A DNA stretch of 35,356 nucleotides from Casp-Chloro-G3 sp002816715 (GCA_027623815.1 JAQBUV010000019.1:1-35356), one strand, 5' to 3'; shown: positions 1-8,322, counted from the stretch's first letter. Program-made: numbers and translations. The notes: generated from the sequence alone by a model not told the origin.

Positions 1-3
1 TAA

Positions 4-71
4 TCGGGTAGGAGGGGGCCTCGCGGCCCCCGTCCTCCCACACCACCGGACATACTTACGTATCCGGCGGT
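4..71 (-). ncRNA. Group II intron domains V and VI
   Basis: Domain V (71 down to 42) is a 30-nt hairpin: a 9-bp lower stem ACCGCCGGA/TCCGGTGGT, a 2-nt bulge (TG), a 3-bp distal stem TAC/GTA and a GTAA tetraloop of the GNRA class. Domain VI (about 40 down to 5) is a GC-rich stem with a GCGA loop. It has an unpaired adenosine (position 9, in CCTACCC) seven nucleotides from the proposed 3' end, which is the expected branch-point location. All catalytic landmarks can therefore be seen, which suggests a splicing-competent RNA. Confidence 0.88.
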
Positions 72-76
72 TTCCT

Positions 77-1492
77 CTACTGATTCAACTGGGCATACCT
101 GGCAGTCAGGGTGACCAGCTTTTGTTCTCTGAACCATTCCACGGTCATGGCTTCGGCAGCTTGAGGGCTGCCAGCCTTCCGCCACCATCCCTTGCCCGAC
201 CCAGCCAGTATCCAGGCGCGCCATTCCGGTACCCCTAGCCTTTGCAGAAAGTCGGCAATCGGTTTGGCCCGTTTCCGCTGCTTCAGACGCACACAACGCA
301 ACTTCCGGCGAATCCACCCATCCAACTGGCCCAGGTGAGTCCGGCATTCCGCATAGCGAAAGTAGGTCACCCACCCCGTCAGGTAGGAGTTTAGTTCGTG
401 GATCATCCCCTCAAGGCTGATGCCTCGGTTGCGCCTCGTGATCTGCCGTATCCTCGCCTTGGCCCGCCTCAGGCTTTCGGGCGCTATTCCTAGTCGCCCT
501 TCGGGCAGCAGGCGGTGCCCCAGAAACTTCCGTTCCCACGCCGGGGCTACCCCGCTCTTCTCCCGATTCACCCGCAGGCGCAGCTTCCTTTCCAGAAAGC
601 TGGTCACCGAGGCCATCACCCGCTCCCCCGACTTCTGCGACCGCACATAGATGTTGCAGTCATCAGCATATCGGCAGAAGCGGTGCCCTCGGCTTTCCAA
701 CTCCTTGTCCAAATCATCCAGTAGCAGATTGGACAGGATCGGCGATAGCGGCCCACCCTGCGGAGTCCCTTCGTGTCGCTCGACGCACACCCCATTCTGC
801 ATCATCCCCGCCTCCAAGAAGCGCCGGACTATCCGCAGCAGGCGTTTGTCGGCTACCCTCTGGGCAAGTCGGGACATTAGAATGTCGTGGTTTACCCGGT
901 CGAAGAATTTCTCCAGGTCCAGGTCAACCACTATCTCCCGCCCTTCCGCTACGTATCCCTGCGCCTGACGCAGTGCCTGGTGCGCGTTGCGCCCGGGCCG
1001 AAATCCATAGCTTGACTCCGAAAAGGTTGGCTCCAATAGCGGTTCCAGCGTCTGGAGGATGCCTTGCTGCACCAGGCGGTCCACCACCGTTGGGATGCCC
1101 AATTGCCGCACCCCTCCTCCCGGCTTGGGGATTTCCACTCCCCGTACCAGTTGCGGTTGGTAGCTGCCATCCAGCAGCGACGCCCTTATTTCCTCCCGGT
1201 GTTCCCCCAACCATTCGCGCAGATCCTCCACCCTCATCCCATCCACCCCGGGCGCCCCTCGGTTGGCTTTCACCCGCTGGTAGGCTCGGTTCAGGTTCCT
1301 TGCCTCGGCCACCTCCTCCATCAAGAATTCCGTCAAGGCTCGCTTTCGTTCCGACGCCGTGGTCGCTTGCTGCTCCTCGCATGCCCCAGTTCCGGTTCCG
1401 CCTTCACCAGAGTCACCGTGGCGCGCGGTCTCCTGCCCCCATGTCATCAATGGGAGTTGGTAGCCCGCACTTTGCTGCCGCTCTACGCCCAT
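77..1492 (-). CDS. ltrA: Group II intron reverse transcriptase/maturase
   Basis: This 471-residue intron-encoded protein reverse-transcribes intron RNA and assists splicing and retrohoming. An N-terminal extension (about residues 1-60) precedes the RT fingers and palm. Visible blocks are a fingers IPKPGGG motif near 121, GIPTVVDR, SYGFRPGR near 161-168, the first catalytic aspartates in VVDLDLEKFFD near 188-198, GTPQGGPLSPILSN near 242-255, and the catalytic YADD at 275-278. The maturase (X/GIIM) domain follows with SYLTGWVTYFRYAE and a C-terminal RxLGVPEW-type segment. No HNH endonuclease domain is present, as in IIC introns. The ORF ends 6 nt before domain V, so it lies in domain IV. No frameshift or stop interrupts it. 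Codon use is GC-rich like the host. Confidence 0.95.
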   Translation of the reverse strand: MGVERQQSAGYQLPLMTWGQETARHGDSGEGGTGTGACEEQQATTASERKRALTEFLMEEVAEARNLNRAYQRVKANRGAPGVDGMRVEDLREWLGEHREEIRASLLDGSYQPQLVRGVEIPKPGGGVRQLGIPTVVDRLVQQGILQTLEPLLEPTFSESSYGFRPGRNAHQALRQAQGYVAEGREIVVDLDLEKFFDRVNHDILMSRLAQRVADKRLLRIVRRFLEAGMMQNGVCVERHEGTPQGGPLSPILSNLLLDDLDKELESRGHRFCRYADDCNIYVRSQKSGERVMASVTSFLERKLRLRVNREKSGVAPAWERKFLGHRLLPEGRLGIAPESLRRAKARIRQITRRNRGISLEGMIHELNSYLTGWVTYFRYAECRTHLGQLDGWIRRKLRCVRLKQRKRAKPIADFLQRLGVPEWRAWILAGSGKGWWRKAGSPQAAEAMTVEWFREQKLVTLTARYAQLNQ

Positions 1493-1910
1493 CGAGTCCT
1501 CCCGACTGACTCCTTGCAGTAGAAGATTCGGCCCTTCAGTCCGATGCTATCGGCCCTACTATGGCCTCGGCTGACTTCTCCGGAGCCTTCTCCCACCGTT
1601 GCCGCTGAGATAGTCTGGTTCCTCCAGACAGCTCCAGAGATCTCCCAGGGTAAGCCGTACATCCTTCCCTCGGTACCCGCCGGATTTACCAACCCATGTG
1701 TCCGGGTGACTATCGGGCATCCCCGTCCAATGCCGGGTTACCCCACTGCGCCGGCCTTGTATCCGGTTCCTGTTCGTCGAGTCCGAGTTTTGCCGTCAGC
1801 TTCCTTCAGATCCCACCTCACGGTGGGCACCCTTGCTTAGGCTAGCGGTTCCGGTCATCACGGCCCGCAGAGGACTTTCACCTCCAAGATGTACAGCATG
1901 CCTGGCACAC
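1493..1910 (-). ncRNA. 5' part of group II intron (domains I-III, start of IV)
   Basis: These roughly 420 nt between the GTGTG 5' end and the maturase start hold the intron scaffold. Apparent ORFs inside it in either strand are low-complexity frames through structured RNA. I could not assign EBS1/EBS3 loops by eye. They should pair with the last few exon nucleotides, the T-run and CTAT at 1918-1911 read in minus. Confidence 0.75.
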
Positions 1911-1918
1911 ATAGAAAA

Positions 1919-1944
1919 AGCGTCCCGCCGGTTGGCGGGACGCT
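1919..1944 (-). terminator. Terminator of the solute-binding protein gene; intron target
   Basis: Perfect 11-bp stem (AGCGTCCCGCC / GGCGGGACGCT) with a 4-nt loop, followed on the minus strand by a T-run that leads straight into the intron 5' end at 1910. It lies 30 nt after the stop codon of the gene at 1974-3674. It is both that gene's intrinsic terminator and the structural target of the intron. Confidence 0.92.
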
Positions 1945-1973
1945 TCGGAATTTGCGTGGTTGTGGTTAAAAGG

Positions 1974-3674
1974 CTACGGGGTTAACCGCATGGTATTGAT
2001 ACGGGTGCGCGGGTCATAGCGCGGAGTCCATTCTAAATGCTCAGACAGGCCGTAGATGGTGACTACCTGGAACATGGGAATGAACCAGAATTCATCATGG
2101 ATGATGGTAGTCAGCCGCTCCATCTTGGCATTTCGCTCTGGGCCTTCTGGCGTAGAGATGGCGTCGGCTATGTCGTCCTCAAGGCCAGGTACCAGGTTGC
2201 AGACCCGGCTGTTTACGTTGAAGCAACTGGCGCGCTGCAACAAATGTCGCTGCATGTCTAACGATTCGTTGGAGGTGGCGGTCTCATATAGGTGAGTGCT
2301 AGCGAACACTGGGCCGGCCGGTTCAAAATTGGCGCATTGGAGGGCTTCCTCACCGTAGAAACCGCACCCACTGCGGCGAACATCACGGGCCTGGCCTGGC
2401 TCCATGATTTGGAGTTCGGCATTGACACCGACATCACGCCACATGGTTACCACGGCCTCCCAGAGCTCAACATCCCGGAAGATGCGCCCCTGGCGGCTGT
2501 TAATGCGCACTTCGTTGTTCGGGTCATAGCCTGCTTCGGCCAGTAATTCCCTGGCCCGTGCCGGGTCGTAACCGTAGGGAGCAGAATTTTCTTGGGTAAC
2601 TCCAACAGTGCCTTCCTGAGAGAGGGTGCCCCAGCACTCCTGGAGGCCATTGTACAGGGTCTCCATCAAGGTTTCACAGTCAATGGCCAGGTTCAGTGCT
2701 TCCCTAACCTGTTTTTTCTTAAGTTCAGGGTGCCAGATATTGTCGGCTACCAGAAGGTAAACCTCGTTGTTTCTTTCGCTACGGAACTTGGGAACCCGAT
2801 CTATGTTTTCGTTACCGATTTCGAAAGCGAGGTCCGCTTCCCCGGCCGCGAGCATTGAAGCTCTGACCAATTCTTCATTGCGCCACACCTGGAAAGCACG
2901 CTGAATTGTAGGCGCTTGGGAGTCGAAGGAAGTGTTGGGCTGGTAGTTCTCGAATGCTTCTAGCTCGACCTCTATCCCGCGTTTCCACTCAACTATTTTG
3001 TAAGGGCCAAAGCCGATGGTGGTGGTTTCACGAGTATCTTCATCGCTGGTTTCCCACCATTCTGGAGCCTGGAATTTTAAGAACATAGCGCTGCGAGGGA
3101 AAATAGGGCACTTAATCTTGCATACCACGTCCACGGTAAGGTCGTCCACGACTTTACCGGTGATTGCTCCGTGGAAGCCATAAGACCCGGTACCGTGACC
3201 CGCGGTTGCAATGTCACCGTGGTAGTCAATGCCCAATTTGGCGGCGGCGGCGTTCCATTTTTCACCGTTGTGGAAAGTCACGCCATCTCTCAGGTTGAAT
3301 CTCCAGCGGTCGGGGGCCTCTTGAGACCAACTTTCGACGCCACTGAGCGGGACTAACTCAAAGGAGGTGCTGTCGATCCAGGTCAATGGGTCGCTGGCAA
3401 CGTCTTCGCACACTAGGCTGGGCACGTTACCGCTGCAACCCTGGGAGAACGCGCCCAACTGGTCGGGCTCGCCGTTGGTTACCAAAATCACGGTGTCTCG
3501 GGCCGACTCCATTGAACTGGGCGTTGGTGTCGGGACTGGGGCCGCTGTTGAGCCCCCGGCGGCTGGAGGGGGCGCTGCCGTTGGCTCGGCGGTGGTGCCA
3601 CAGGCAACCGCGACCAGCGCGGCGACTGCTACCATTGCGGTGATCCACCAATGCTTGTTGAGGATAGCTATCAC
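1974..3674 (-). CDS. ABC transporter substrate-binding lipoprotein (SBP family 5)
   Basis: This is a 566-residue extracytoplasmic solute receptor of the peptide/nickel/opine class (SBP_bac_5). The N-terminus has a lysine, a hydrophobic helix and a lipobox with the lipidated cysteine at residue 25 (VAVAC). A Pro/Ala/Thr-rich linker (about 26-55) follows, as in other lipoproteins here. Family features include WRFNLRDGVTFHNGEKW and the repeated W/Y-rich lobe segments of extended solute-binding domains. Start: GTG at 3674 with AAGGAG about 8 nt upstream. A TTGACA-17-TAACCT promoter lies about 75 nt further upstream. No permease or ATPase gene is adjacent, so its transporter partner must be encoded elsewhere. 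The true ligand cannot be read from sequence. Confidence 0.92.
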   Translation of the reverse strand: MIAILNKHWWITAMVAVAALVAVACGTTAEPTAAPPPAAGGSTAAPVPTPTPSSMESARDTVILVTNGEPDQLGAFSQGCSGNVPSLVCEDVASDPLTWIDSTSFELVPLSGVESWSQEAPDRWRFNLRDGVTFHNGEKWNAAAAKLGIDYHGDIATAGHGTGSYGFHGAITGKVVDDLTVDVVCKIKCPIFPRSAMFLKFQAPEWWETSDEDTRETTTIGFGPYKIVEWKRGIEVELEAFENYQPNTSFDSQAPTIQRAFQVWRNEELVRASMLAAGEADLAFEIGNENIDRVPKFRSERNNEVYLLVADNIWHPELKKKQVREALNLAIDCETLMETLYNGLQECWGTLSQEGTVGVTQENSAPYGYDPARARELLAEAGYDPNNEVRINSRQGRIFRDVELWEAVVTMWRDVGVNAELQIMEPGQARDVRRSGCGFYGEEALQCANFEPAGPVFASTHLYETATSNESLDMQRHLLQRASCFNVNSRVCNLVPGLEDDIADAISTPEGPERNAKMERLTTIIHDEFWFIPMFQVVTIYGLSEHLEWTPRYDPRTRINTMRLTP

Positions 3675-3752
3675 GAGATGTGCTCCTTTATAGGTAGTTA
3701 TAAGGTAATTACGAAGTTCGACCCTATTCTTGTCGCTATTGTACCGGGGCAG

Positions 3753-3781
3753 AGGTTAAAGTGCGCCAATTATTTTGTCAA
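3753..3781 (-). promoter_or_regulatory. Sigma-70-type promoter for the solute-binding protein gene
   Basis: On the minus strand, a perfect -35 TTGACA (3781-3776), a 17-nt spacer, and -10 TAACCT (3758-3753). The predicted start near 3746 gives a 5' UTR of about 72 nt containing the AAGGAG ribosome site. Confidence 0.65.
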
Positions 3782-3888
3782 CGGTTTTATTTTCGTAAAA
3801 TCAGTTAAAGAATGCTAGGTATTTTAATGAAAGATTCGCCGCATTCTTAGGCGTGGTCGCGTTGCTCACTGAAGTCGATAGTCATGTA

Positions 3889-3945
3889 TCAGATTTGCTA
3901 TCTGACCATTAGATAGTTGACGGTAGGTGAAGAACCCAAGATACT
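3889..3945 (+). promoter_or_regulatory. Promoter and inverted repeat upstream of LLM oxidoreductase
   Basis: TTGACG (3917-3922), a 17-nt spacer and GATACT (3940-3945) form a plausible promoter about 105 nt before the LLM gene. Just upstream is a 6-bp inverted repeat TCAGAT-TTGCT-ATCTGA (3889-3905), placed where a regulator could bind. The rest of the 3675-4056 interval shows no ORF or RNA gene I can support. Confidence 0.5.
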
Positions 3946-4056
3946 GGCTTGGTGCCAGGCTGAATGGCTCATGGGGCTACTACTATTGAGACACCAGAAC
4001 CTGGATCAGTCTGGGCCGGTTACTTGGACGACACTTGAATAATAAAGGAGGCTGTG

Positions 4057-4923
4057 ATGCAGTTAGGAGCAATTTTCCCCCAGACCGAGATTGGCGCAGA
4101 CCCGGCGGCGGTGCGGGACTTTGCCCAAGCCGCGGAAGGGCTGGGCTATGAGCACCTGTTGGTGTTTGACCATGTGCTGGGGGCCGACGCCAGCAAGCGA
4201 GAGCAATGGGAGCGTCCCTACAGCCATACCGACATGTTTCATGAACCCTTTGTGCTTTTTGGCTATCTGGCGGCGCTCACCGAGAAAATCCAGATGACCA
4301 CCGGTATTCTAATATTACCTCAGCGACAGACGGCGCTGGTGGCCAAGCAAGCCGCCGCAGTGGATGTGCTGACCGGAGGCCGTTTGCGGTTGGGCGTTGG
4401 CATTGGCTGGAACGACGTTGAATACGAGGCTTTGGGCGAGAACTTCAACAACAGAGGCAGCCGTTCGGCGGAGCAGATTGAACTGCTGAAAATGTTCTGG
4501 ACTCAGGACGTGGTCAATTATGAGGGCCGATACCACAAGATTTCTCATGCCGGCATCAACCCGCTGCCGGTGCAGCGTCCGATACCGATCTGGTTCGGCG
4601 GCGGCGCTCCCCAGGTGGTCAAGCGTTTGGCCCGGTTGGGCGACGGCTGGTTCCCTCAGTTTCAGCCCGACAGCGAAGGTCAGCAGAAAATTGGCGAAAT
4701 GCGAGAGATGGCCAAGGCCGCTGGCCGCGACCCCGGTTCAATTGGAATTGAGGGTCGAGTCAGCCTGACCCAGGGCGGGCCGGATGAGTGGAACAAACTA
4801 GCGGCGGCGTGGGACGAGGCCGGAGCCACCCATCTGTCGATAAACACCATGAAGGCGGGGCTTAAAGGGCCGGACCAGCACATCGACGCGATTCGGCGGT
4901 TCAAGGAAGCCGTGTCGGACTGA
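4057..4923 (+). CDS. LLM class F420-dependent oxidoreductase
   Basis: This 288-residue luciferase-like TIM-barrel oxidoreductase probably transfers hydride between F420 (or FMN) and an unknown organic substrate. It shows the short F420-type architecture (TIGR03619-like): an N-terminal MQLGAIFPQTEIG strand, HLLVFDHVLG, a middle TGILILPQRQTALVAKQAAAVD segment, GRLRLGVGIGWNDVEYEALG, and PIPIWFGGGAPQVVKRLARLGDGWFP near residue 175-200. These are the usual cofactor-lining segments. I chose the ATG at 4057 over the GTG one codon earlier because AAAGGAGG then has a 5-6 nt spacing. The gene is monocistronic, with its own promoter and a convergent neighbour (coaBC). The substrate is unknown. Confidence 0.88.
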   Translation: MQLGAIFPQTEIGADPAAVRDFAQAAEGLGYEHLLVFDHVLGADASKREQWERPYSHTDMFHEPFVLFGYLAALTEKIQMTTGILILPQRQTALVAKQAAAVDVLTGGRLRLGVGIGWNDVEYEALGENFNNRGSRSAEQIELLKMFWTQDVVNYEGRYHKISHAGINPLPVQRPIPIWFGGGAPQVVKRLARLGDGWFPQFQPDSEGQQKIGEMREMAKAAGRDPGSIGIEGRVSLTQGGPDEWNKLAAAWDEAGATHLSINTMKAGLKGPDQHIDAIRRFKEAVSD

Positions 4924-4937
4924 TATTCTCCTAAGCT

Positions 4938-5080
4938 GCTAACTACACGACGGTTTTCAGCATGGAATTACAACGACTCCTTCTCCCTTGATGGTAGAAG
5001 GCTGGGATGAGGGTGATACCCCTCACCTCAGTCCTCTACCCTTGCGGGAGAGGATGCCGTTTCCTAAACGTCTCAGGCAC
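4938..5080. repeat. Dispersed MITE-like repeat, copy A
   Basis: This shares with the element at 14860-15006 the left end (GCTAAnTACACGACG), the core CCCTTGATG...GAAGGCTGGGA, the stretch GAGGGTGATACCCCTCACCTC, and GGAGAGGATGCCGT. The right end is decayed (CCTAAACGTCTC instead of the GTCGTGTACTAATC of copy B). It sits in the convergent gap between the LLM gene and coaBC and could supply their termination hairpin. Confidence 0.75.
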
Positions 5081-5116
5081 ACACGAAATACCCACTGTGG
5101 GTCAAGGGGACAAGGA

Positions 5117-6310
5117 TTACTTTAGCAGACCCACCACCCGGTCAAGTATGCGATTACTCACTTCGTACTTGCTCAGCACTGGCAGCTCCTCAACCTGAAG
5201 CTCCCGGTCAATCAGCACCACCCGGTTGGTATCTCGTCCAAAACCGCTGTCCGGGTCGGTGATATCGTTGGCCACGATCAAGTCCAGGGCTTTGCGCCGT
5301 ACTTTTTCGCTGGCGTTGGCGATCAGGTTCTCGCTCTCCGCGGAGAAGCCTACCTTAACGAAATTGCCGGTGGACGCTTCCAGGATATCGGTGGTCTTGG
5401 TCAGGTCAATGGTCAGTTCTTGATTGGATTTCTTGATTTTTTGCTCGGCGGCGGTGACCACACGGTAGTCGGCGACGGCGGCGGCCATGATCAGGGCATC
5501 GGCACTTTTCAACTGGCTCAGCACTGCGTCGCACATTTGCTGGGCGGTCTGAATCTGAATGACCTTGATCAGTGGCGGGTCAGGCAGGCTGGTGGGAGCG
5601 GTAATCAGGACGGCGTTGGCTCCCCGGTCGCGGGCCGCCTCCGCCAGGGCATAGCCCATCTTGCCTGAGGAGTTGTTGGTAATCACCCGCACCGGATCTA
5701 TGGGTTCCTGGGTGCCTCCCGCGCTGACCACAATCGTCCGCCCGGCCAGGTCGCCGTTTCGCCCCAATGTCGCGGCAATATGCGCCAGCAGTTCTTCGGG
5801 TTCCAGAAGACGGCCCATTCCCTTCAGGCCAGAAGCCAGCCGGCCCGGCGCAGGCCCGGCGATCACTACTCCCCGTTGTCGCAGCTTGGCCAGGTTTTCC
5901 TGCGTGGCCGGGTGGTCGAACATGTTGGCGTCCATCGCTGGCGCAATCAGCAGCGGAGCGGCGGTGGCGATAACAGTGGTGGTCAGTGGGTCGTCGGCCA
6001 ATCCGTGAGCCAGCTTGGCGATGCAATTTACCGTCGCTGGTGCGACCACCACAATGTCGGCCCGCTGGGCCAGCGCGACATGGTGGTTGCTGAACTCCGA
6101 ATTAGGGTCGAAGGTGTCGGTCACCACCTCCCGGTGGGTGATACTGCGGAAGGCCAGCGGCGTGACAAACTGGGTTGCGCCGTAGCTGAGGATAGTGTCC
6201 ACCAGCGCGCCAGCCTGAGTCAGCTTGCTGGCCAGATCAATGGCCTTGTAGCAGGCGATACTGCCGGTAACGCCCAGGACAATGTGCTTATCGGCTAGTG
6301 GTCCGCTCAC
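5117..6310 (-). CDS. coaBC: CoaBC: phosphopantothenoylcysteine decarboxylase / phosphopantothenate-cysteine ligase
   Basis: This 397-residue bifunctional enzyme performs steps 2 and 3 of CoA synthesis from 4'-phosphopantothenate. The N-terminal flavin-binding CoaC half (about 1-185) has GVTGSIACYK, the HHVALAQRADIVVVAPAT region with the catalytic His, and the substrate-clamp motif APAMDANMFDHPATQ. The usual Asn of PxMNxxM is Asp here. The C-terminal CoaB half begins near TIVVSAGGTQEPIDPVR and contains NNSSGKMG, MAAAVADYR, VGFSAESEN and ANDITDPDSGFG. It starts with GTG at 6310 inside the end of coaX, overlapping by 23 nt, so translation is probably coupled. Length is normal for the family. Confidence 0.97.
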   Translation of the reverse strand: MSGPLADKHIVLGVTGSIACYKAIDLASKLTQAGALVDTILSYGATQFVTPLAFRSITHREVVTDTFDPNSEFSNHHVALAQRADIVVVAPATVNCIAKLAHGLADDPLTTTVIATAAPLLIAPAMDANMFDHPATQENLAKLRQRGVVIAGPAPGRLASGLKGMGRLLEPEELLAHIAATLGRNGDLAGRTIVVSAGGTQEPIDPVRVITNNSSGKMGYALAEAARDRGANAVLITAPTSLPDPPLIKVIQIQTAQQMCDAVLSQLKSADALIMAAAVADYRVVTAAEQKIKKSNQELTIDLTKTTDILEASTGNFVKVGFSAESENLIANASEKVRRKALDLIVANDITDPDSGFGRDTNRVVLIDRELQVEELPVLSKYEVSNRILDRVVGLLK

Positions 6311-7097
6311 GGCCCTCCCCGGTTGGCTTGTTCCCCTGGTTCATCTCGTGAATCAACCGCAGTCCCACCAGAGTCAAGTCTTGATTGATGTGGTCGAAAA
6401 CCGGCGCATTTTGCGTAATTACGTTGATCAGTCCGCCGGTTCCAATAACCCGGGCATCTTGCCCGATCTCGTCTTTGAACCACCCCACCATACTGGTGAC
6501 CAGTCCGGCGTAGCCTAGAACAAGTCCAGATTGCAAGGATGTGACGGTGCTTCGTCCGATGGCTGACTTGGGAGCCACCAGTTCTACTCGGCGCAGTTGG
6601 GAGGTGTTGAAGAACAACGAATCGGCGGCTAGATTAATGCCGGGAGCGATGGCACCGCCCAAGTACTCGCCTTCTCTGGATATGGCGTCAAACACGCTAG
6701 CGGTGCCCAGGTCAACCACGACCAGCGGCGTGCCGTAGAGTTGGATGGCGGCTACCGCGTCGGCAATACGGTCGGCCCCGACATCTCTGGGGTTGTCGTA
6801 CAGGATGGGCAGCCCGGTGCGCACGCCCGCCGACACGACTAACGGCTTTACTCCGAAGAACGTGTCGCAGACTTCGTTAAACACCACCGTCAGCGGCGGC
6901 ACCACGCTGCAAATACAGGCAGCGGTAATCAGGGAGGAGTCTACTCCCTTGATGCCCAGCACGTTGGTGAGCATTGCGCCGTATTCGTCAGCCAAACGCC
7001 GGGTGTCGGTGGCGACCCGCAGGGTGGTAGTCAGTTGACTACCCTCAAAAACCCCCAGGGTTACCACGGTGTTGCCTACGTCAATGGTCAGCAGCAT
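6288..7097 (-). CDS. coaX: Type III pantothenate kinase
   Basis: This 269-residue CoaX enzyme phosphorylates pantothenate with ATP. It starts CoA synthesis and feeds the adjacent coaBC product. ASKHA-fold signatures are visible: the N-terminal phosphate loop DVGNT at residues 6-10, the DVGADRIADAVAA segment, and VVDLGTASVFDAI followed by GGAIAPGI. ATG at 7097 is preceded by AGGAG about 15 nt upstream. TATAAT-like boxes lie nearby, one of them only about 8 nt before the ATG, so initiation is not fully clear. Type III kinases are not feedback-inhibited by CoA, as known for the family. It forms an operon with coaBC. Confidence 0.97.
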   Translation of the reverse strand: MLLTIDVGNTVVTLGVFEGSQLTTTLRVATDTRRLADEYGAMLTNVLGIKGVDSSLITAACICSVVPPLTVVFNEVCDTFFGVKPLVVSAGVRTGLPILYDNPRDVGADRIADAVAAIQLYGTPLVVVDLGTASVFDAISREGEYLGGAIAPGINLAADSLFFNTSQLRRVELVAPKSAIGRSTVTSLQSGLVLGYAGLVTSMVGWFKDEIGQDARVIGTGGLINVITQNAPVFDHINQDLTLVGLRLIHEMNQGNKPTGEGRERTTSR

Positions 7098-7172
7098 AGT
7101 GTATAACGTTTCTCCTGATGCGAATTATAAGGTACCGCTATGCTGGGGGCAATGCCGGGCTGGCGGGCGCGC

Positions 7173-7336
7173 CCCTCACCCCCGGCCCCTTGCCCAGTAA
7201 AAACCCATCTCAAAACTCACCGCAGAGTGCCCAGAGCGCGTTGAGATAAGAGGCAAACACAAAGGAAATCTCTGCGACCTCTGTGCTCTCAGCGGTTTTT
7301 AGATCACTTTAAGGATAGAGTGGCCGAGGGTGAGGG
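7173..7336. repeat. Long imperfect inverted repeat in the coaX upstream gap
   Basis: Outer arms CCCTCACCCCCGGCCCCT (7173-7190) and AGTGGCCGAGGGTGAGGG (7319-7336) are near-complementary. Inside them, AAAACTCACCGCAGAG-like sequence on the left mirrors CTCTG...CTCAGCGGTTTTT on the right. The gap 7098-7449 otherwise holds only a possible coaX promoter and no convincing ORF. It resembles decayed ACCGCAGAG-type palindromic intergenic repeats common in environmental bacteria. Confidence 0.6.
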
Positions 7337-7449
7337 AATAAAAATTCGCCTTGGCGCGGAGTCTCCCAGGTGAGGTAGAATGGGGCGGCTCTAATTTGAC
7401 TACTTGATGAAGCTAAGATTTGAGAATTTCTAATCAAGCTACTCTCCGA

Positions 7450-8151
7450 TTAGTGCTCGGAGAAATTGGCCAAGACATGCAGCCTGTAAGATTGGTCTGT
7501 CTTCAATTCATCATCACACGGTATAATTATGCCCGATAGACTTTCTCCGAGCTGCCCTGTTTTTGCAACTTGGAAAGACCCATCGAGAGCTTCACATTCT
7601 ATGGAGTACTGCCCAGACCCATATGCAGGAACAAAGGGCAGGCCACGAATCAATGGATATCCCGCCGCAGTCGAGTAGGACACAAACACAGTCAGCCACC
7701 CTTCTATCTGCCATTCTTTCCCGAGGCACCAGTAATGGCCGCCTTGCTCGCTGGTTATTACTTGTAAATCCCCGGTTTCCTGAAAGCAAAAATTTGGTGT
7801 CCAACTGCCACGTTCCGTAGCTTGGGCATTCGTCAAATGAAAGTTACCCCTTTGATATTTGCCGAGGACTGAAGTCGCAGTAAGCTGTTCATCTGTTGCT
7901 TCAAATTCTTGTTTAGCCAATTTTGACTTGGAATCTGATAAATTCGGCCTTGTCCACCAAACACCACCGAGAAGAATGAGCAAACCCACTATCGGGAAAA
8001 CAAGCGCATAAATTTCCCAGACGGCGACTTGTACGGTTATCCCATCATTATTACCTCGGAATCGATCAGCCAACGACAACCAGGCATCCACCATCCCAGG
8101 TACTGTAACGAACAAAAATCCTGCACCGAATACGAGGAACTTCTTGACCAT
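7450..8151 (-). CDS. Hypothetical two-helix membrane protein
   Basis: I do not recognise this 233-residue family. Two hydrophobic helices lie near residues 5-25 and 45-67 (EIYALVFPIVGLLILLGGVWW), with a short loop between them. A soluble C-terminal domain of about 160 residues follows, rich in aromatic and beta-forming segments (GHYWCLGKEWQIEGWLTVFVSY). Base composition is visibly more AT-rich than the flanking genes, which hints at acquisition. No ribosome site is evident. A TAAACT box 6 nt before the ATG could make it leaderless. It is divergent from the TIR gene with a 171-nt gap. An envelope or signalling role is a guess only. Confidence 0.7.
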   Translation of the reverse strand: MVKKFLVFGAGFLFVTVPGMVDAWLSLADRFRGNNDGITVQVAVWEIYALVFPIVGLLILLGGVWWTRPNLSDSKSKLAKQEFEATDEQLTATSVLGKYQRGNFHLTNAQATERGSWTPNFCFQETGDLQVITSEQGGHYWCLGKEWQIEGWLTVFVSYSTAAGYPLIRGLPFVPAYGSGQYSIECEALDGSFQVAKTGQLGESLSGIIIPCDDELKTDQSYRLHVLANFSEH

Positions 8152-8322
8152 GCAGCAAGTTTAGCATGGCCGGTGTTTGTGTGAAACAACCCGCTGTTCG
8201 GAGGTTAGATTGCCCCGGCCCCGAATCGCCAGGCTGGAAGTTAACACACAGCTACGCTCGTATGCTAAAATCCCCCTGCGCTCGCGTTGCGAATATAACT
8301 GTAAGCTAGTGGAGAGACCGCA

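Larger units (their letters stand above)
3..1910 (-). mobile_element. Complete group II intron, IIC-like, with maturase ORF
   Basis: On the minus strand the element starts at 1910 with the group II 5' consensus GTGTG. It continues with conserved domain I sequence (GGAGGTGAAAGTCCTC at about 1888-1873) and carries a maturase ORF in the domain IV position. It closes with recognisable domains V and VI ending in GAT at about 3. The 5' boundary lies directly behind an 11-bp rho-independent terminator stem and its T-run (1919-1944 read in minus). Insertion behind terminators is the known target preference of group IIC introns. The lack of an endonuclease domain in the maturase and the short distal stem in domain V also fit IIC. 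The copy looks intact. The downstream exon is only the first 2 bases of the window. Confidence 0.93.

Noticed and set aside
77..1492. Reverse transcriptase as part of a retron or diversity-generating system
   Set aside because: Group II domains V/VI, the GTGTG 5' end and the maturase domain identify an intron. No template/variable repeat or msr/msd is present.
924..1509. Several long frames on both strands within the intron
   Set aside because: They are shadows of the GC-rich maturase gene and of structured intron RNA.
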